A stretch of DNA of 50,991 nt from Streptosporangium saharense (GTDB lineage: Bacteria > Actinomycetota > Actinomycetes > Streptosporangiales > Streptosporangiaceae), in contig NZ_JACHJP010000014.1 in NCBI RefSeq assembly GCF_014203715.1, positions 1-50,991 of the forward strand. Reading direction: 5' to 3'. The notes beneath the pieces are model-generated. The model made no database searches, was not told where the DNA came from, and worked only from the letters and a program-made list of their open reading frames with translations. A program made the translations under genes and the position numbers. Each line of letters begins with the position of its first letter. Within the stretch, counting starts at the first letter, position 1. Shown in pieces: positions 1 to 10,364 of the stretch.

Positions 1-35
1 GCGTACGGCTGGCCGTCCCGATGCCGCCCCGTCAC
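1..35 (-). CDS. Partial small conserved protein (N-terminus only)
   Basis: The minus strand from 35 reads a GTG start followed by TGRHRDGQPYA and then leaves the window. It is the left-end copy of the complete gene at 49970..50350, which begins MTGRHRDGQPYA. The GTG overlaps the stop of the upstream gene at 32..34 (GTGA), the same coupling as in the right-hand copy (ATGA). Function is unknown. The call rests on near-identity to the intact paralogue. Confidence 0.6.
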   Translation of the reverse strand, partial: MTGRHRDGQPY

Positions 36-292
36 GAGACCGGCCCCGTCGTCTCGACGGCGGCCACGGCGGTCTTCTCGGCGGCGGCCACGGCGACGCG
101 GGCCTTGTCCTCCTGCTCGGCGACGGCGGCCTGGACCTCCTCGAAGGTGTCGGCGTCCACCGCCGGTTCCACCCCGGCCCGCAGAGCGACGCGCGGGAAG
201 GCCCGGTTGCGGATGGCCCAGTACCGTCCGGTGTCGCTGACGATCAACCGCCAGCCCGGGATCGCCGGGGTGGAAGCGGGGGTGTTGTGCAT
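32..292 (-). CDS. Small conserved hypothetical protein, copy 1 (MHNTPASTP family)
   Basis: This is an 86-residue protein. I chose the ATG at 292 because an excellent ribosome binding site (GGAGGTCC) lies just upstream. The first ~65 residues include WRLIVSDTGRYWAIRNRAFP and are the same as in the right-end paralogue at 50347..50631. The C-terminus is an Ala/Lys/Glu/Thr tail with a single AEKT-type unit, where the paralogue has three. The reading frame stays open upstream to 1099, so an N-terminally extended product cannot be excluded. It overlaps the next gene by 4 nt (GTGA). The conserved block looks like a compact cytoplasmic fold, but I do not recognise the family's function. Confidence 0.7.
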   Translation of the reverse strand: MHNTPASTPAIPGWRLIVSDTGRYWAIRNRAFPRVALRAGVEPAVDADTFEEVQAAVAEQEDKARVAVAAAEKTAVAAVETTGPVS

Positions 293-1099
293 GATCTGGA
301 CCTCCGTGATCCGATCAGAGGCTCTGGCCGACGAGGTGATCGCCAGACGGGCCTGCCCTACGGGACAAGAGAAAGAAAGGTGCGCACCGTACGGCACCGC
401 CCTGTGGAGGCCGGGCCGACAGGTCGTAGAAGTTCGGGGAACGCGGCACCTGCCGGTCGCGGGCCGTACTCCACCTGGGGAAAGACCGGGGCGGCTCAGC
501 CTGGCCCAGGAGATCCCGGACCGGGGAACGCGGGGGAAAGAACGCCGGGTTCGCCGGGACAGCGGCGGACGAGCAGGCCGAACGGTCGCGAAGGCCGGAG
601 CGACGACAGGAGGCGTAGCGCTCGGAGCCTGGGCCGGAGCGGCAGGCGGGATATCGGCGGGGATCGGTGCGCGATCCAGCTCGGGAGCGGTTTCCGAAAG
701 GCCGGGCAGGTCATCCGGTACGGCGTGCGCGGCCGGGGCCGCCGCGGGCGATCCCGGCTCGGGGTCCAGCTCAGGAACGGGACGACGCTGGGCGGGCACC
801 AGCGGAACCACCTCCCCTGGCGCGACCTCCACCGGGGGCCGGGGAGCGGGAAGGATCTGCGGGCCGTACCCACGACGAGCCTGGAGACGGGCGTTCATCA
901 ACAGCCCGGACGGTTGCACATACTCGTGCCCGTCCTGCTGCGAACAACCATGGGCGTACGGCGAATGCCCGCAGCGGGCGCATCCCATGGGCAGGGGTAT
1001 GGCGTCGGCGAAGCAGCCGCAGCCGTCCTGGCTCGATGTGTTCCGGTCGCTGACCGGAGCACTACTCTTGCTCACGTCAGGAGTTACCTTCCTGATCAA
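32..1099 (-). CDS. Extended in-frame ORF: Cys-rich N-terminus, Pro-rich linker, MHNTP domain
   Basis: A 355-codon open frame covers the 86-residue gene and a long upstream part. Residues ~27-52 carry a zinc-ribbon-like cluster (CGCF, then GCARCGHSPYAHGC, then QQDGHEYVQPSG). Residues ~75-200 are rich in Pro and Ala. The stretch just before the internal ATG (about residues 200-265) looks compositionally random. I think the Cys-rich part is a genuine conserved small protein, whether or not it is translated as a fusion with the downstream domain. At the right end of the window the same frame is also open upstream. One protein or two is unresolved. Confidence 0.4.
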   Translation of the reverse strand: MIRKVTPDVSKSSAPVSDRNTSSQDGCGCFADAIPLPMGCARCGHSPYAHGCSQQDGHEYVQPSGLLMNARLQARRGYGPQILPAPRPPVEVAPGEVVPLVPAQRRPVPELDPEPGSPAAAPAAHAVPDDLPGLSETAPELDRAPIPADIPPAAPAQAPSATPPVVAPAFATVRPARPPLSRRTRRSFPRVPRSGISWARLSRPGLSPGGVRPATGRCRVPRTSTTCRPGLHRAVPYGAHLSFSCPVGQARLAITSSARASDRITEVQIMHNTPASTPAIPGWRLIVSDTGRYWAIRNRAFPRVALRAGVEPAVDADTFEEVQAAVAEQEDKARVAVAAAEKTAVAAVETTGPVS

Positions 1100-1180
1100 G
1101 GCCCCGGCCGGTGGGAGAACACCGCGTCCGGGGCCGCTGTCGTTTTTGGGCTTTGACAGTGAACCTCAGCGAAAACACCG

Positions 1181-1191
1181 TCCGTAACGGA
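1181..1191. promoter_or_regulatory. Palindrome upstream of the XRE regulator
   Basis: TCCGTAACGGA is a perfect 11-bp palindrome with a central A, about 60 bp before the XRE start at 1250. A TTGACA-like -35 hexamer lies at 1153..1158. It is a plausible autoregulatory operator, inferred from position and symmetry only. Confidence 0.35.
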
Positions 1192-1249
1192 AAATGACGG
1201 AGACAAAGGCGGAGACTTTCTCTCCGCCCCTCTCCGATGGGCGGGTGAT

Positions 1250-2566
1250 ATGGCGACATCTCTGCCAGAACGTCCGGCATGGGCGTCACGCTTGCAGGTT
1301 GAGCGTGAGAAGCGCCGTTGGAACAAGAACGAGATGGCCCGCCACCTGCTCAAAGAGGCCGGATGCGACGCCTCGATGGTCACTTCCCTGGCCCGATCGA
1401 TCCGTGACTGGGAGAAAGGTAAGCATTACCCCCGCGACTGGGCAGCGGTGTATGCCCAGGTGTTCAATCTCCCCGAAGACGACCTATTCTCCAAGAAACG
1501 GGCGTCACACGAGGACGATGAGATGGAACGACGAAGGCTCCTGCAAGCTCTGGCGACGCTTGGTGTCGCCTCGCCACCGGTCTTCGACTCGCTCCAGACG
1601 ATCCGGGACAGCGTTGGCCTGTCGCTGGGGCGAGATGAGCGTCTCGACGTGGAGATGTGGGAGGAGGCCGTTTCCGAGCACGGCTACGGCTACCGGCTGA
1701 CCCCTCCACAGCAGATGCTCGGCGAGGTGGCAGCCGATCTTGTAGCGGTCAAGCAGGCCATGTCCCGTGCAGGAGATCACAGCCGGATGTTCAGCTCGTG
1801 GTGCCGGGTCACCGGTGGCCTGTCACTGCTCATGGCGAAGACGCTGTGCAACCTTGAGCAGTCCCGGCAGGCCCGTCAGTGGTGGGCGACCGCTTTGAAC
1901 GCTGCGGAACTATCTGGAGACCCTGACCTGGGCTCATGGATCAAAGCGGAGCAACTGATTCACGGGCTCTACGATCAACGCCCCGCGCCGGTTCTGCTAC
2001 GTCACGCCGACGCCGCACTCAATTACTACGGCGACTCCGCTTATCGGGGAGTTGCCGGGATCTCGGCCACCCGTGCGCAAATATTGGCGACCCTCGGCAG
2101 GTCCGCCGAGGCGACAGCCGAACTTCGCCGTTGTGCCGAGGTGTTCGAGCGTCTGCCCGATTCGGTCACAAGCACCCGTCAGGGTCGAACCATCGAAAGT
2201 TGGGGAGCCGAACGCCTGAGTTACTCCCAAGCATGGGTGCATGCATATCTCGGTAACCGAGATCGGCTCGACGAAGCAGTGAATCACACACACGAGGCGT
2301 TGGACCCCTCTGACCCCAACCCTCGCTTCCGTGCTCAACTAGCCCTTCTCCAAGCTGCGGGATACACGCGTTCTGGCGATGTGAGCGAAGGAATTCGACA
2401 TGCTCAGGCTGTGTATCAGTCTTATCCGGCCGAGCAACGAACCGTCATGGTGACGCGATTGGCCAACGGTGTTCTTGAAGCAGTGCCCACGGCCGAATGG
2501 CGTACGCACGCGGTAGCCGATTATCGAGAGCTGCTCGCCGCCTCAGGGCGCAGGGCGATCACGTAA
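1250..2566 (+). CDS. XRE-family transcriptional regulator with TPR-like C-terminus
   Basis: This 438-residue protein has an N-terminal helix-turn-helix (about residues 10-75: WASRLQVEREKRRWNKNEMA, then SIRDWEKGKHYPRDW), a family-typical arrangement in which WExGKxYPRDW follows the recognition helix. The remaining ~340 residues are Ala/Leu/Arg-rich helical repeats resembling TPR units (for example EATAELRRCAEVFERLP, RAQLALLQAAGYTRSGDVSE). It probably senses a ligand or peptide through the repeats and represses or activates nearby genes. The gene ends inside the 3' end of the convergent GNAT gene (46-bp overlap). The start ATG has only a weak Shine-Dalgarno. Confidence 0.85.
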   Translation: MATSLPERPAWASRLQVEREKRRWNKNEMARHLLKEAGCDASMVTSLARSIRDWEKGKHYPRDWAAVYAQVFNLPEDDLFSKKRASHEDDEMERRRLLQALATLGVASPPVFDSLQTIRDSVGLSLGRDERLDVEMWEEAVSEHGYGYRLTPPQQMLGEVAADLVAVKQAMSRAGDHSRMFSSWCRVTGGLSLLMAKTLCNLEQSRQARQWWATALNAAELSGDPDLGSWIKAEQLIHGLYDQRPAPVLLRHADAALNYYGDSAYRGVAGISATRAQILATLGRSAEATAELRRCAEVFERLPDSVTSTRQGRTIESWGAERLSYSQAWVHAYLGNRDRLDEAVNHTHEALDPSDPNPRFRAQLALLQAAGYTRSGDVSEGIRHAQAVYQSYPAEQRTVMVTRLANGVLEAVPTAEWRTHAVADYRELLAASGRRAIT

Positions 2567-3078
2567 AGGTCGAACGCGTCCGAGGTCTCACCTTCAACCC
2601 CCGGGGTCTGGCCTATCGGTTTCCAGCCCCATCGTTCGTACATGCGTTGCGCTTGCTGATTGTCCGAAACGGTGGCCAGCGTCGCCCGTTCCTCGGGACG
2701 CGAGCTGAGCAACTCATCCATCAGACGCTTGCCGAGTCCCTGGCCTCGATGGGACGGCAGCACCGCCAGATCAATCACCGCGAACGTCCGCCGCCCGGTC
2801 TCGACGGCAAAACCGTCAGGCGGGGGCGGCCGGAGCCCGTCCCACCAGGTCGAGCGTGCCGAGAGCGGCAGGCCATAGGCGAAGCCGACCAGCACGCCGT
2901 TCTCTCGCGCTGTGACCGCCTCGAATCCGGCCGACTCGGTCTGCCGGAGAGTTCGCCGCCTGTGATCCTCCAGGTCATAGCCGGGGAACACGACAGCGTA
3001 GACCCGCTGGATCTCATCGAAATGCTCCCGGGTGCTCCCGGGGCCGAGACGGCTCATCTCCACCTGGCTCATGGACAC
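2521..3078 (-). CDS. GNAT-family N-acetyltransferase
   Basis: This 185-residue protein has the acetyl-CoA binding signature of GNAT enzymes: FAVIDLAVLPSHRGQGLGKR (about residues 98-117, the R-G-Q-G-L-G pyrophosphate loop), then NQQAQRMYERWGWKPIG near 140-156, the usual C-terminal Asn/Tyr region. The substrate cannot be told. It is convergent with and overlaps the XRE gene. Its 5' side faces the leader of the CRISPR array starting at 3338. Confidence 0.85.
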   Translation of the reverse strand: MSMSQVEMSRLGPGSTREHFDEIQRVYAVVFPGYDLEDHRRRTLRQTESAGFEAVTARENGVLVGFAYGLPLSARSTWWDGLRPPPPDGFAVETGRRTFAVIDLAVLPSHRGQGLGKRLMDELLSSRPEERATLATVSDNQQAQRMYERWGWKPIGQTPGVEGETSDAFDLYVIALRPEAASSSR

Positions 3079-3337
3079 ATCCTCACCACATCCACCCGCC
3101 CGAGAAAAGCAGAGAACCCGGCGTTTTCAAGTGGAACGCCTTTGTGGACGACGCGAAGCTCGGAACATTCGACTTCTCACCCGTGAGCCCGTCATCATGG
3201 ACAGAGCTCCATACGCCGGGCCGTACCCAAAGATGATCAACACTCTGACCTGCACCTCTGCACGACCGCCGGACTGCTGCAGAACCGGCCCACCCCACCC
3301 GCACTTCGCCCTGCCTGACCTGGGGCTTTACCCTCGG
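3079..3337. other. Non-coding region, probable leader of CRISPR array 1
   Basis: There is no convincing gene in these 259 bases between the GNAT start and the first CRISPR repeat. Because the array decays at its right end, the leader and promoter should lie here. I see no clear -10/-35 pair. Confidence 0.4.
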
Positions 3338-3823
3338 GTCGCTCATCACCCTGAAGGGTTCGCAACGCCTGACCCCGGGCGGCAAGACCCTGCTGGGGGA
3401 GGTCGCTCATCACCCTGAAGGGTTCGCAACAGGCGATGTGAGCGTCCTGTTGAGCGCGGGCCGCCGCAAGTCGCTCATCACCCTGAAGGGTTCGCAACTT
3501 CTGCCTGATCTCGGCCAGCGCGTTATGTCCTGGTCGTCGCTCATCACCCTGGAGGGTTCGCAACCGATCTCGGCCGCGCGGTACGCGACCTCATGACGCA
3601 CGTCGCTCATCACCCTGAAGGGTTCGCAACCCTCTTGATGATGTGGCGACCTGCGGCAATGATGGCGTCGCTCATCACCCTGAAGGGTTCGCAACACTGG
3701 AGACGGTGCGCTCCGACCTGCCATCCGGGCCGTCGCTCATCACCCTGAAGAGTTCGCAACCCGATGGCCGCGACGCTGGCGCCGAGCCCGAAGAGCAAGG
3801 TCGCTCATCACCCTGAAGGGTTC
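3338..3823 (+). CRISPR. CRISPR array 1: eight repeats, 29-nt repeat, 35-39-nt spacers
   Basis: Repeats start at 3338, 3402, 3470, 3536, 3602, 3667, 3732 and 3800. The repeat begins GTCGCTCATC, holds a small inverted element (ACCCT/AGGGT) and ends GGGTTCGCAAC. Repeats 4 and 7 carry one substitution each. Repeat 8 is degenerate after about 24 nt, which marks the trailer end and implies transcription left to right. Spacers are 35, 39, 37, 37, 36, 36 and 39 nt, too long for type I-E. A 3' TTCGCAAC handle with such spacers fits type III or non-E type I families (inference). No cas genes lie in the window. Short reading frames repeating LRTLQGDER or EPFRVMSD are translations of the repeat. Confidence 0.93.
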
Positions 3824-4193
3824 ACCCGGCCTCTCGGCCGCCGATGACACGACCCCGCCCCCGGCCCAGGACCCGCAGCTTTCGGGGCGTGGGAAAATTT
3901 GTGCGAAAAGTTGGGGGAAAGAAGCTCGCATAGTGCTCGAAGCCCTTCAGATCGGGCTAGGGTCTGTTTCCGGGTCTCTCCCCCTGCCTTGATCGTCCGG
4001 ATGGCACCCCACCCCCGCGAAAGCATCCAACGCCCGTGTGAATCCCGCGGGTGTTCCCACCATCGCCGTGAGTCGTGAGCTTCGCTTCGCGGTGTGCCCA
4101 TCGGACGGTTCCGGCCATGGCGGAGATCCCCGAACAACCCAGGCGACGCCGAAGGAAGACCGTGAAGGCGGTCCCCAGACGGATGGAGAGACG
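3824..4193. other. Intergenic region before the UvrA-like gene
   Basis: About 370 bases between the degenerate last repeat and the chosen TTG start. I see no gene, only an AT-richer patch (3895-3925) that may hold promoter elements for the downstream gene. A frame open from 4038 would add 52 residues to the UvrA-like protein, but those residues do not look like the family. Confidence 0.4.
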
Positions 4194-6506
<2,313 letters not shown>

Positions 6507-6514
6507 CCACGGAA

Positions 6515-6544
6515 CGCCGGGCGTCGCCACCACGACGCCCGGCG
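6515..6544 (+). terminator. Strong hairpin after the UvrA-like gene
   Basis: A 12-bp perfect stem, CGCCGGGCGTCG paired with CGACGCCCGGCG, closes a 6-nt loop starting 8 bp after the stop codon. There is no T-tract, which is common for actinomycete terminators. Confidence 0.7.
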
Positions 6545-6648
6545 CCTTCCACAACGGCAATCGAGAAACCTCAGGGAACACGGATCCAGGAGGCCACGGT
6601 CTCAGGGAGTCATGTCGTACGGCGGGAGCCGTACGGCATCAAAGGGCG

Positions 6649-7281
6649 TCAGGAGCACCTGGCCACCTGGCAGATCTTGGCGAGCATGGTGTGGGCGTCC
6701 TTGGTCTGGTGGGCGAAGTCCGTCTTGTCGGGGGCGCCCCACTCGCCGGACCTCGCGTAGGCGACCAGCGCGTTGCCGCGCCGCGTCAGGACGACCCGCT
6801 CGCCACCGACCTTGGCCTTGCCTCCCTGGTAGAGCTGCCCGGACACGGCCAGGCCCTCGTCGCCGAGGGCGAGGGGGGTGCCGGAGTAGCGGTAGGCCGT
6901 CTGGGAGGTCTGGAGGGCGGGGCAGCGGACCAGGGCCCTGCGCACGTCGGCCAGGGCCTGGGCGGCGGCCTTCGGCGAGTTGTAGAGGATCACCTGCTCG
7001 GAGCGCTGGTCGGAGACCGCGACGTAGGTGACCGTGCGGGCCGCGATCCTGCCCGCGGCGGCCGGTGACCCGGTGTAGCAGGGGTTCACCACGAGCTTGG
7101 CGTCCCTGGCCTGGCTGACCGACCACATGCCGGTGGCGCTCTTCTGCGCGGCGGCCTTCTCGTACAGCAGGAACCCCGGCGGGATCGCCCCCGGGGAGCC
7201 GGAGGAGGACGCGAACGCGAGGGCGGGAGCCATGACAGTAGCCATGACAACGGCGAGGGTGCAGGTTGTCAGGATCTTCAT
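6649..7281 (-). CDS. Secreted protein with signal peptide, function unknown
   Basis: This 210-residue protein starts with a short positive segment and a hydrophobic core (MKILTTCTLAVVMATVMAPA, then LAFASS), a typical Sec signal peptide with AFA-S-like cleavage near residue 24. The mature part has Cys residues spaced like disulfide pairs (NPCYTG, VRCPAL, KICQVARCS) and a mixed alpha/beta pattern reminiscent of extracellular sensor domains such as the PknH C-terminal type. It diverges from the ArsR-type regulator. Role unknown. Confidence 0.7.
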   Translation of the reverse strand: MKILTTCTLAVVMATVMAPALAFASSSGSPGAIPPGFLLYEKAAAQKSATGMWSVSQARDAKLVVNPCYTGSPAAAGRIAARTVTYVAVSDQRSEQVILYNSPKAAAQALADVRRALVRCPALQTSQTAYRYSGTPLALGDEGLAVSGQLYQGGKAKVGGERVVLTRRGNALVAYARSGEWGAPDKTDFAHQTKDAHTMLAKICQVARCS

Positions 7282-7383
7282 GGAATGTCAGACGTACGGC
7301 CTCCCGAGATGGTTCGATCGATCCGCCGCCAGAACAATCGGGCATGGATGCCGTACCGAACCGCAGGTCATGACGGGTCAACC

Positions 7384-7401
7384 GACTGTCACACGACAGT
7401 C
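7384..7401. promoter_or_regulatory. Inverted repeat between the secreted-protein gene and the ArsR gene
   Basis: GACTGTC and GACAGTC are perfect 7-bp arms around a 4-nt centre, lying between two divergent genes. It is a candidate operator. Nothing identifies the binding protein. Confidence 0.3.
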
Positions 7402-7445
7402 ACTCCCGCACCCCGCAGGTGACGGCGCGTCAACCAGTTGCGCAT

Positions 7446-7492
7446 TCTAAAGAATCCTTGCGAAAGGTTTCTTGTCTCATCATAATGGCGCC
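7446..7492 (+). promoter_or_regulatory. ArsR-gene promoter with overlapping operator; leaderless start
   Basis: A -35 element TTGCGA (7458..7463) and a -10 CATAAT (7481..7486) are separated by 17 bp, so transcription should begin at or near 7493, the ATG itself: a leaderless mRNA. A 24-bp imperfect palindrome at 7450..7473 (arms AAGAATCCTT and AAGGTTTCTT around GCGA, 9 of 10 matching) covers the -35 and spacer, the position of a repressor site. The 20-mer at 7446..7465 matches elements at 17369..17388 and 17595..17614 in 17 of 20 positions against the latter. Confidence 0.7.
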
Positions 7493-8077
7493 ATGGACGA
7501 GCACCCCGCCATCGCCGATCCGCGCGCACTGCGCGCCCTGGCACATCCCATCAGGCTCGCGTTGCTCGAAGCACTCGGAGTTCTGGGCACGGCCACCGCT
7601 ACACGCTGTGCGGAGGTGACCGGAGAGAGCGTCGCCAGTTGCTCGTTCCATCTGCGCACCCTCGCCGAGTACGGCTTCATCGAACGGGCCCCCTCCCACA
7701 CCCGGGAGAAGCCGTGGCGGCTGGCCAAACCCGTCCAGTCGATCGCCTCCGCCGCGGAGAACACCCCGACGGGAAACGCCCTGGCGGAGGTGTTCCTCGA
7801 AAAAGAGTTCACGCGCCTGCGGGCCTGGCGCGGGCGCATGGAGTCCGAGCCTGAGGAGTGGCAGCACGCGAGCCTGATCCTGGGCGCCACCCTCTGGATG
7901 ACCCCGACGGAGTTGTCGGAGTTCAGGGAGTTCCTCAGGTCGATGGTCATGGGATACCTCGACCGGGTCGAGAAGGCCGAGCTGCGGCCCGAGGGCGCGC
8001 GGCCGGTGCGACTGTTCATGGCCAGCAGCGCCGAGGACTATCCCGAACCCGCCGACGACCCGGCGCCCCCCGCATGA
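7493..8077 (+). CDS. ArsR-type winged-helix regulator, likely controller of the cluster
   Basis: The ATG at 7493 gives 194 residues; a TTG at 7472 in the same frame falls inside the operator and is less likely. Residues ~10-75 form a winged helix: ALRALAHPIRLALLEALG, then ATRCAEVTGESVASCSFHLR and LAEYGFIERAP, the ArsR/HTH_20 pattern. The rest is helical and probably dimerises or binds a ligand; no metal-binding Cys pair is evident. It overlaps the MFS gene by ATGA, so the two are cotranscribed. Its promoter carries an operator also found at both NRPS promoters, so it probably represses itself, the exporter and the biosynthetic operons (inference). Confidence 0.85.
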   Translation: MDEHPAIADPRALRALAHPIRLALLEALGVLGTATATRCAEVTGESVASCSFHLRTLAEYGFIERAPSHTREKPWRLAKPVQSIASAAENTPTGNALAEVFLEKEFTRLRAWRGRMESEPEEWQHASLILGATLWMTPTELSEFREFLRSMVMGYLDRVEKAELRPEGARPVRLFMASSAEDYPEPADDPAPPA

Positions 8078-9261
8078 GCGCTCTCGCCAATCCGCGTTTC
8101 CGCAGGCTCCTGGTCGGCCAGTCACTCAGCACCTTCGGCGACAGCGCGCTCTACCTGTCGCTGGGCATCTGGGCCAAGGACCTGACCGGTGAGAACGCCG
8201 CGGCGGGGATGGTGTTCCTCTGCCTGTCCCTGCCGGTCGTCCTCACCCCGTTCGCGGGCCACATCGTGGACCGATTACGCCGCAAGCCGCTGCTCATCGC
8301 GGTCAACCTCGTCGCGGGCCTGGGCGTGCTGGCCCTGCTGCGGGTGCGTTCCGAGGCCGACCTGTGGATCATCTACGCGGTAGCCCTGGGATACGGTCTC
8401 TCCTTCATCCTGATACGTCCGGCCCAGGTGGGGCTGGTCAAGCAGATCCTGTCCGGTGAGGAACTGGCCGGGGCGAACGCCGCGATCCGGACTGTCGGCG
8501 AGGGCATCCGGCTGTTCAGCCCGCTGGTCGGCGCCGCCGTCTACACCGCGGTCGGCGGCCACACGCTCGCGGTGCTCGACGCGCTCACCTTCGCCGTCGC
8601 CGTCGTCATCCTCCTCACCCTGCGCGTCGAGGAGGGCGCCCCCACCCCGCCCCAGGAGCGCGAGCCGTTCAGGCGGGAGATCATGGCGGGGTTCCGGCAG
8701 ATCGCGAGCACCCCCCTGGTGGCCTTCACCACGGTCGCCGTCGCCGCCAGCTTCGCGGTGATCGGTCTGCTGGACACGGTGGACTTCGCGGTCATCGAGT
8801 ACGGCCTGCAGCGCCCGGCCTCGTTCTTCGGTGTCCTGATGTCGGTCCAGGGCGCGGGCGGCATCTGCGGCGGCCTCGTCGTCGCCACGATGATCCGCAG
8901 GTACGGCGAGGCCAGGTCGGTCGGTGCGGGCCTGCTGACGGTCGCCCTGGGCACGGCGCTGCTGACCACGCCGTTCCTGCCGGTGGTCGTCGCGGGGTTC
9001 GCGATGATCGGCTGCGGGGTTCCGTGGCTGGTGGTCGGCTACACAACGGCCTGGCAGCGTTCGACGCCGCAGCAGATCCTCGGCAGGGTCGCCGCCGCGG
9101 CCGACCTGGCGACGGTCGGGCCGCAGACGCTCTCCATCGCGCTCGGCGCCGCGCTCATCGCCTCTGTCGACTACCGCATCCTGCTGGCCGTCTGCTGCGC
9201 GGTCCTGACCCTGTCGGGGGCCGTGCTCCTACGCAGGGCCCCCAAACTCGTCACCGCCTGA
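8074..9261 (+). CDS. MFS exporter
   Basis: The 395-residue start at ATG 8074 overlaps the preceding stop. The protein begins NPRFRRLLVGQSLSTFGDSA, the typical opening of MFS drug/siderophore exporters (EntS-like, MFS_3), and has about 11-12 hydrophobic segments, with a basic loop between TM2 and TM3 (VDRLRRKP). It probably exports the product of the neighbouring NRPS/PKS cluster across the cytoplasmic membrane, because it is cotranscribed with the presumed cluster regulator. Its 3' end overlaps the convergent methyltransferase gene by 11 bp. Confidence 0.87.
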   Translation: MSALANPRFRRLLVGQSLSTFGDSALYLSLGIWAKDLTGENAAAGMVFLCLSLPVVLTPFAGHIVDRLRRKPLLIAVNLVAGLGVLALLRVRSEADLWIIYAVALGYGLSFILIRPAQVGLVKQILSGEELAGANAAIRTVGEGIRLFSPLVGAAVYTAVGGHTLAVLDALTFAVAVVILLTLRVEEGAPTPPQEREPFRREIMAGFRQIASTPLVAFTTVAVAASFAVIGLLDTVDFAVIEYGLQRPASFFGVLMSVQGAGGICGGLVVATMIRRYGEARSVGAGLLTVALGTALLTTPFLPVVVAGFAMIGCGVPWLVVGYTTAWQRSTPQQILGRVAAAADLATVGPQTLSIALGAALIASVDYRILLAVCCAVLTLSGAVLLRRAPKLVTA

Positions 9262-10360
9262 CGGGGTCCGCCTCCCGGATCGTCACCAGGGTGGGGACCA
9301 CCTCGCGGATTCGGCGCTCGCGCAGGTGGTCCACCAGGCGTGCGGCCCCGGCCATGCCGTCCGCCATGAGGCAGCCCGGGTCGAGTCTGCCCCTGGCCAG
9401 GGCCGTGGCGGAGACCGCAAGTGGGGAGCCGCGCAGCTCGGCCACCTGGACGTCCCGCTCCCCCGGCACCCAGGTTCGCACCAGTTCCGTCACCGCCCCG
9501 GCGCCCTCGGGTACCTCCACGATCAGCAGTACGCGTGCCGTACCCCCAGGACGGAGCACGGCGGGCATGGCGGCGGCCACGAACGTGAGCGCGTGCTCGG
9601 CGCTCATCCAGCCGATCTCCGTCTCCGCGTGGTGGGTCGGGCCGGTCGGGCTGTTGAACACCAGGTGGTCGGCCAGGTCGCCGACCGCGAGCCCGGAGCG
9701 CAGGTCGGCCGGGAGGAAGTCGGCGTCGAGCCCGTTGACCAGGGCATTCACCTGGGAGTACGCGACCGCCCTCGGGTTGAGGTCAACCCCGACGACCGAG
9801 GAGCAGCTCTCCCGCAGCGCCAGCGCCAGGATCCCGCAGCCGCACCCGACGTCGAGGAGCCTGCCTTCGACGGCGCCGAGATTGTCCAGCAGCTCGAAGC
9901 TCGACGCGTGCGGCGGCATGACCAGCGTGGACCTGCCGGCCATGGTGATCGAGGCGTCGCCCCGGAAGAGCTGGTCGGACAGGAGATACATGGAACGGCC
10001 CGGCGAGACGGAGACCTCCGACGTCACCGTCCCGTCCCGCTCGGCGACCAGCTCCAGCTCGGCGAGCAGCCCGCGCAGCGCGATGGGCACCGTCCGCGCG
10101 TAGAGGTCGGCGGGCACCCCGCCGTTGCGCACGAAGAGCTGGACCATGACGCCCGCCGCGCTCGTGAGCAGCTCGGGAACTCGTTCCGCCGAGCAGACCG
10201 CGTAGAAGGCAGCGTTGCTCAGCAGCTCCGCCGGGTCCTCGGCGGACAGGGCGCGGACCGTCTCCTTCTCGGTGAACCCCACCTCGCGCAGCGCCTCGCC
10301 GAGGGAGCGCAGGGACTGGACGCCACGTGCCCGCGCCACCTGGGCGCCCGGATCCCACAC
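9251..10360 (-). CDS. SAM-dependent class I methyltransferase (tailoring)
   Basis: This 369-residue protein carries the SAM-binding motif LLDVGCGCGILALAL (about residues 167-181) and an acidic residue after beta-2 (VVGVDLN). The post-II segment FNSPTGP is where N5-glutamine and rRNA methyltransferases of the MTS class have NPPY. The ~150-residue N-terminal part is a separate helical/mixed domain. It is the last gene of the minus-strand operon, 4 nt after the P450, so it probably methylates the peptide or a precursor. The atom methylated (N, O or C) cannot be told; the altered NPPY motif argues against a housekeeping protein methylase. Confidence 0.78.
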   Translation of the reverse strand: MWDPGAQVARARGVQSLRSLGEALREVGFTEKETVRALSAEDPAELLSNAAFYAVCSAERVPELLTSAAGVMVQLFVRNGGVPADLYARTVPIALRGLLAELELVAERDGTVTSEVSVSPGRSMYLLSDQLFRGDASITMAGRSTLVMPPHASSFELLDNLGAVEGRLLDVGCGCGILALALRESCSSVVGVDLNPRAVAYSQVNALVNGLDADFLPADLRSGLAVGDLADHLVFNSPTGPTHHAETEIGWMSAEHALTFVAAAMPAVLRPGGTARVLLIVEVPEGAGAVTELVRTWVPGERDVQVAELRGSPLAVSATALARGRLDPGCLMADGMAGAARLVDHLRERRIREVVPTLVTIREADPVRR

Positions 10361-10364
10361 GGCG

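Noticed and set aside
3083..3931. Several short frames on the minus strand repeating LRTLQGDER or EPFRVMSD
   Set aside because: They are translations of the CRISPR repeat, not repeat proteins.
7472..7492. TTG start adding seven residues (LSHHNGA) to the ArsR-type regulator
   Set aside because: The TTG lies within the operator and before the predicted transcription start; the ATG at 7493 fits the promoter better.
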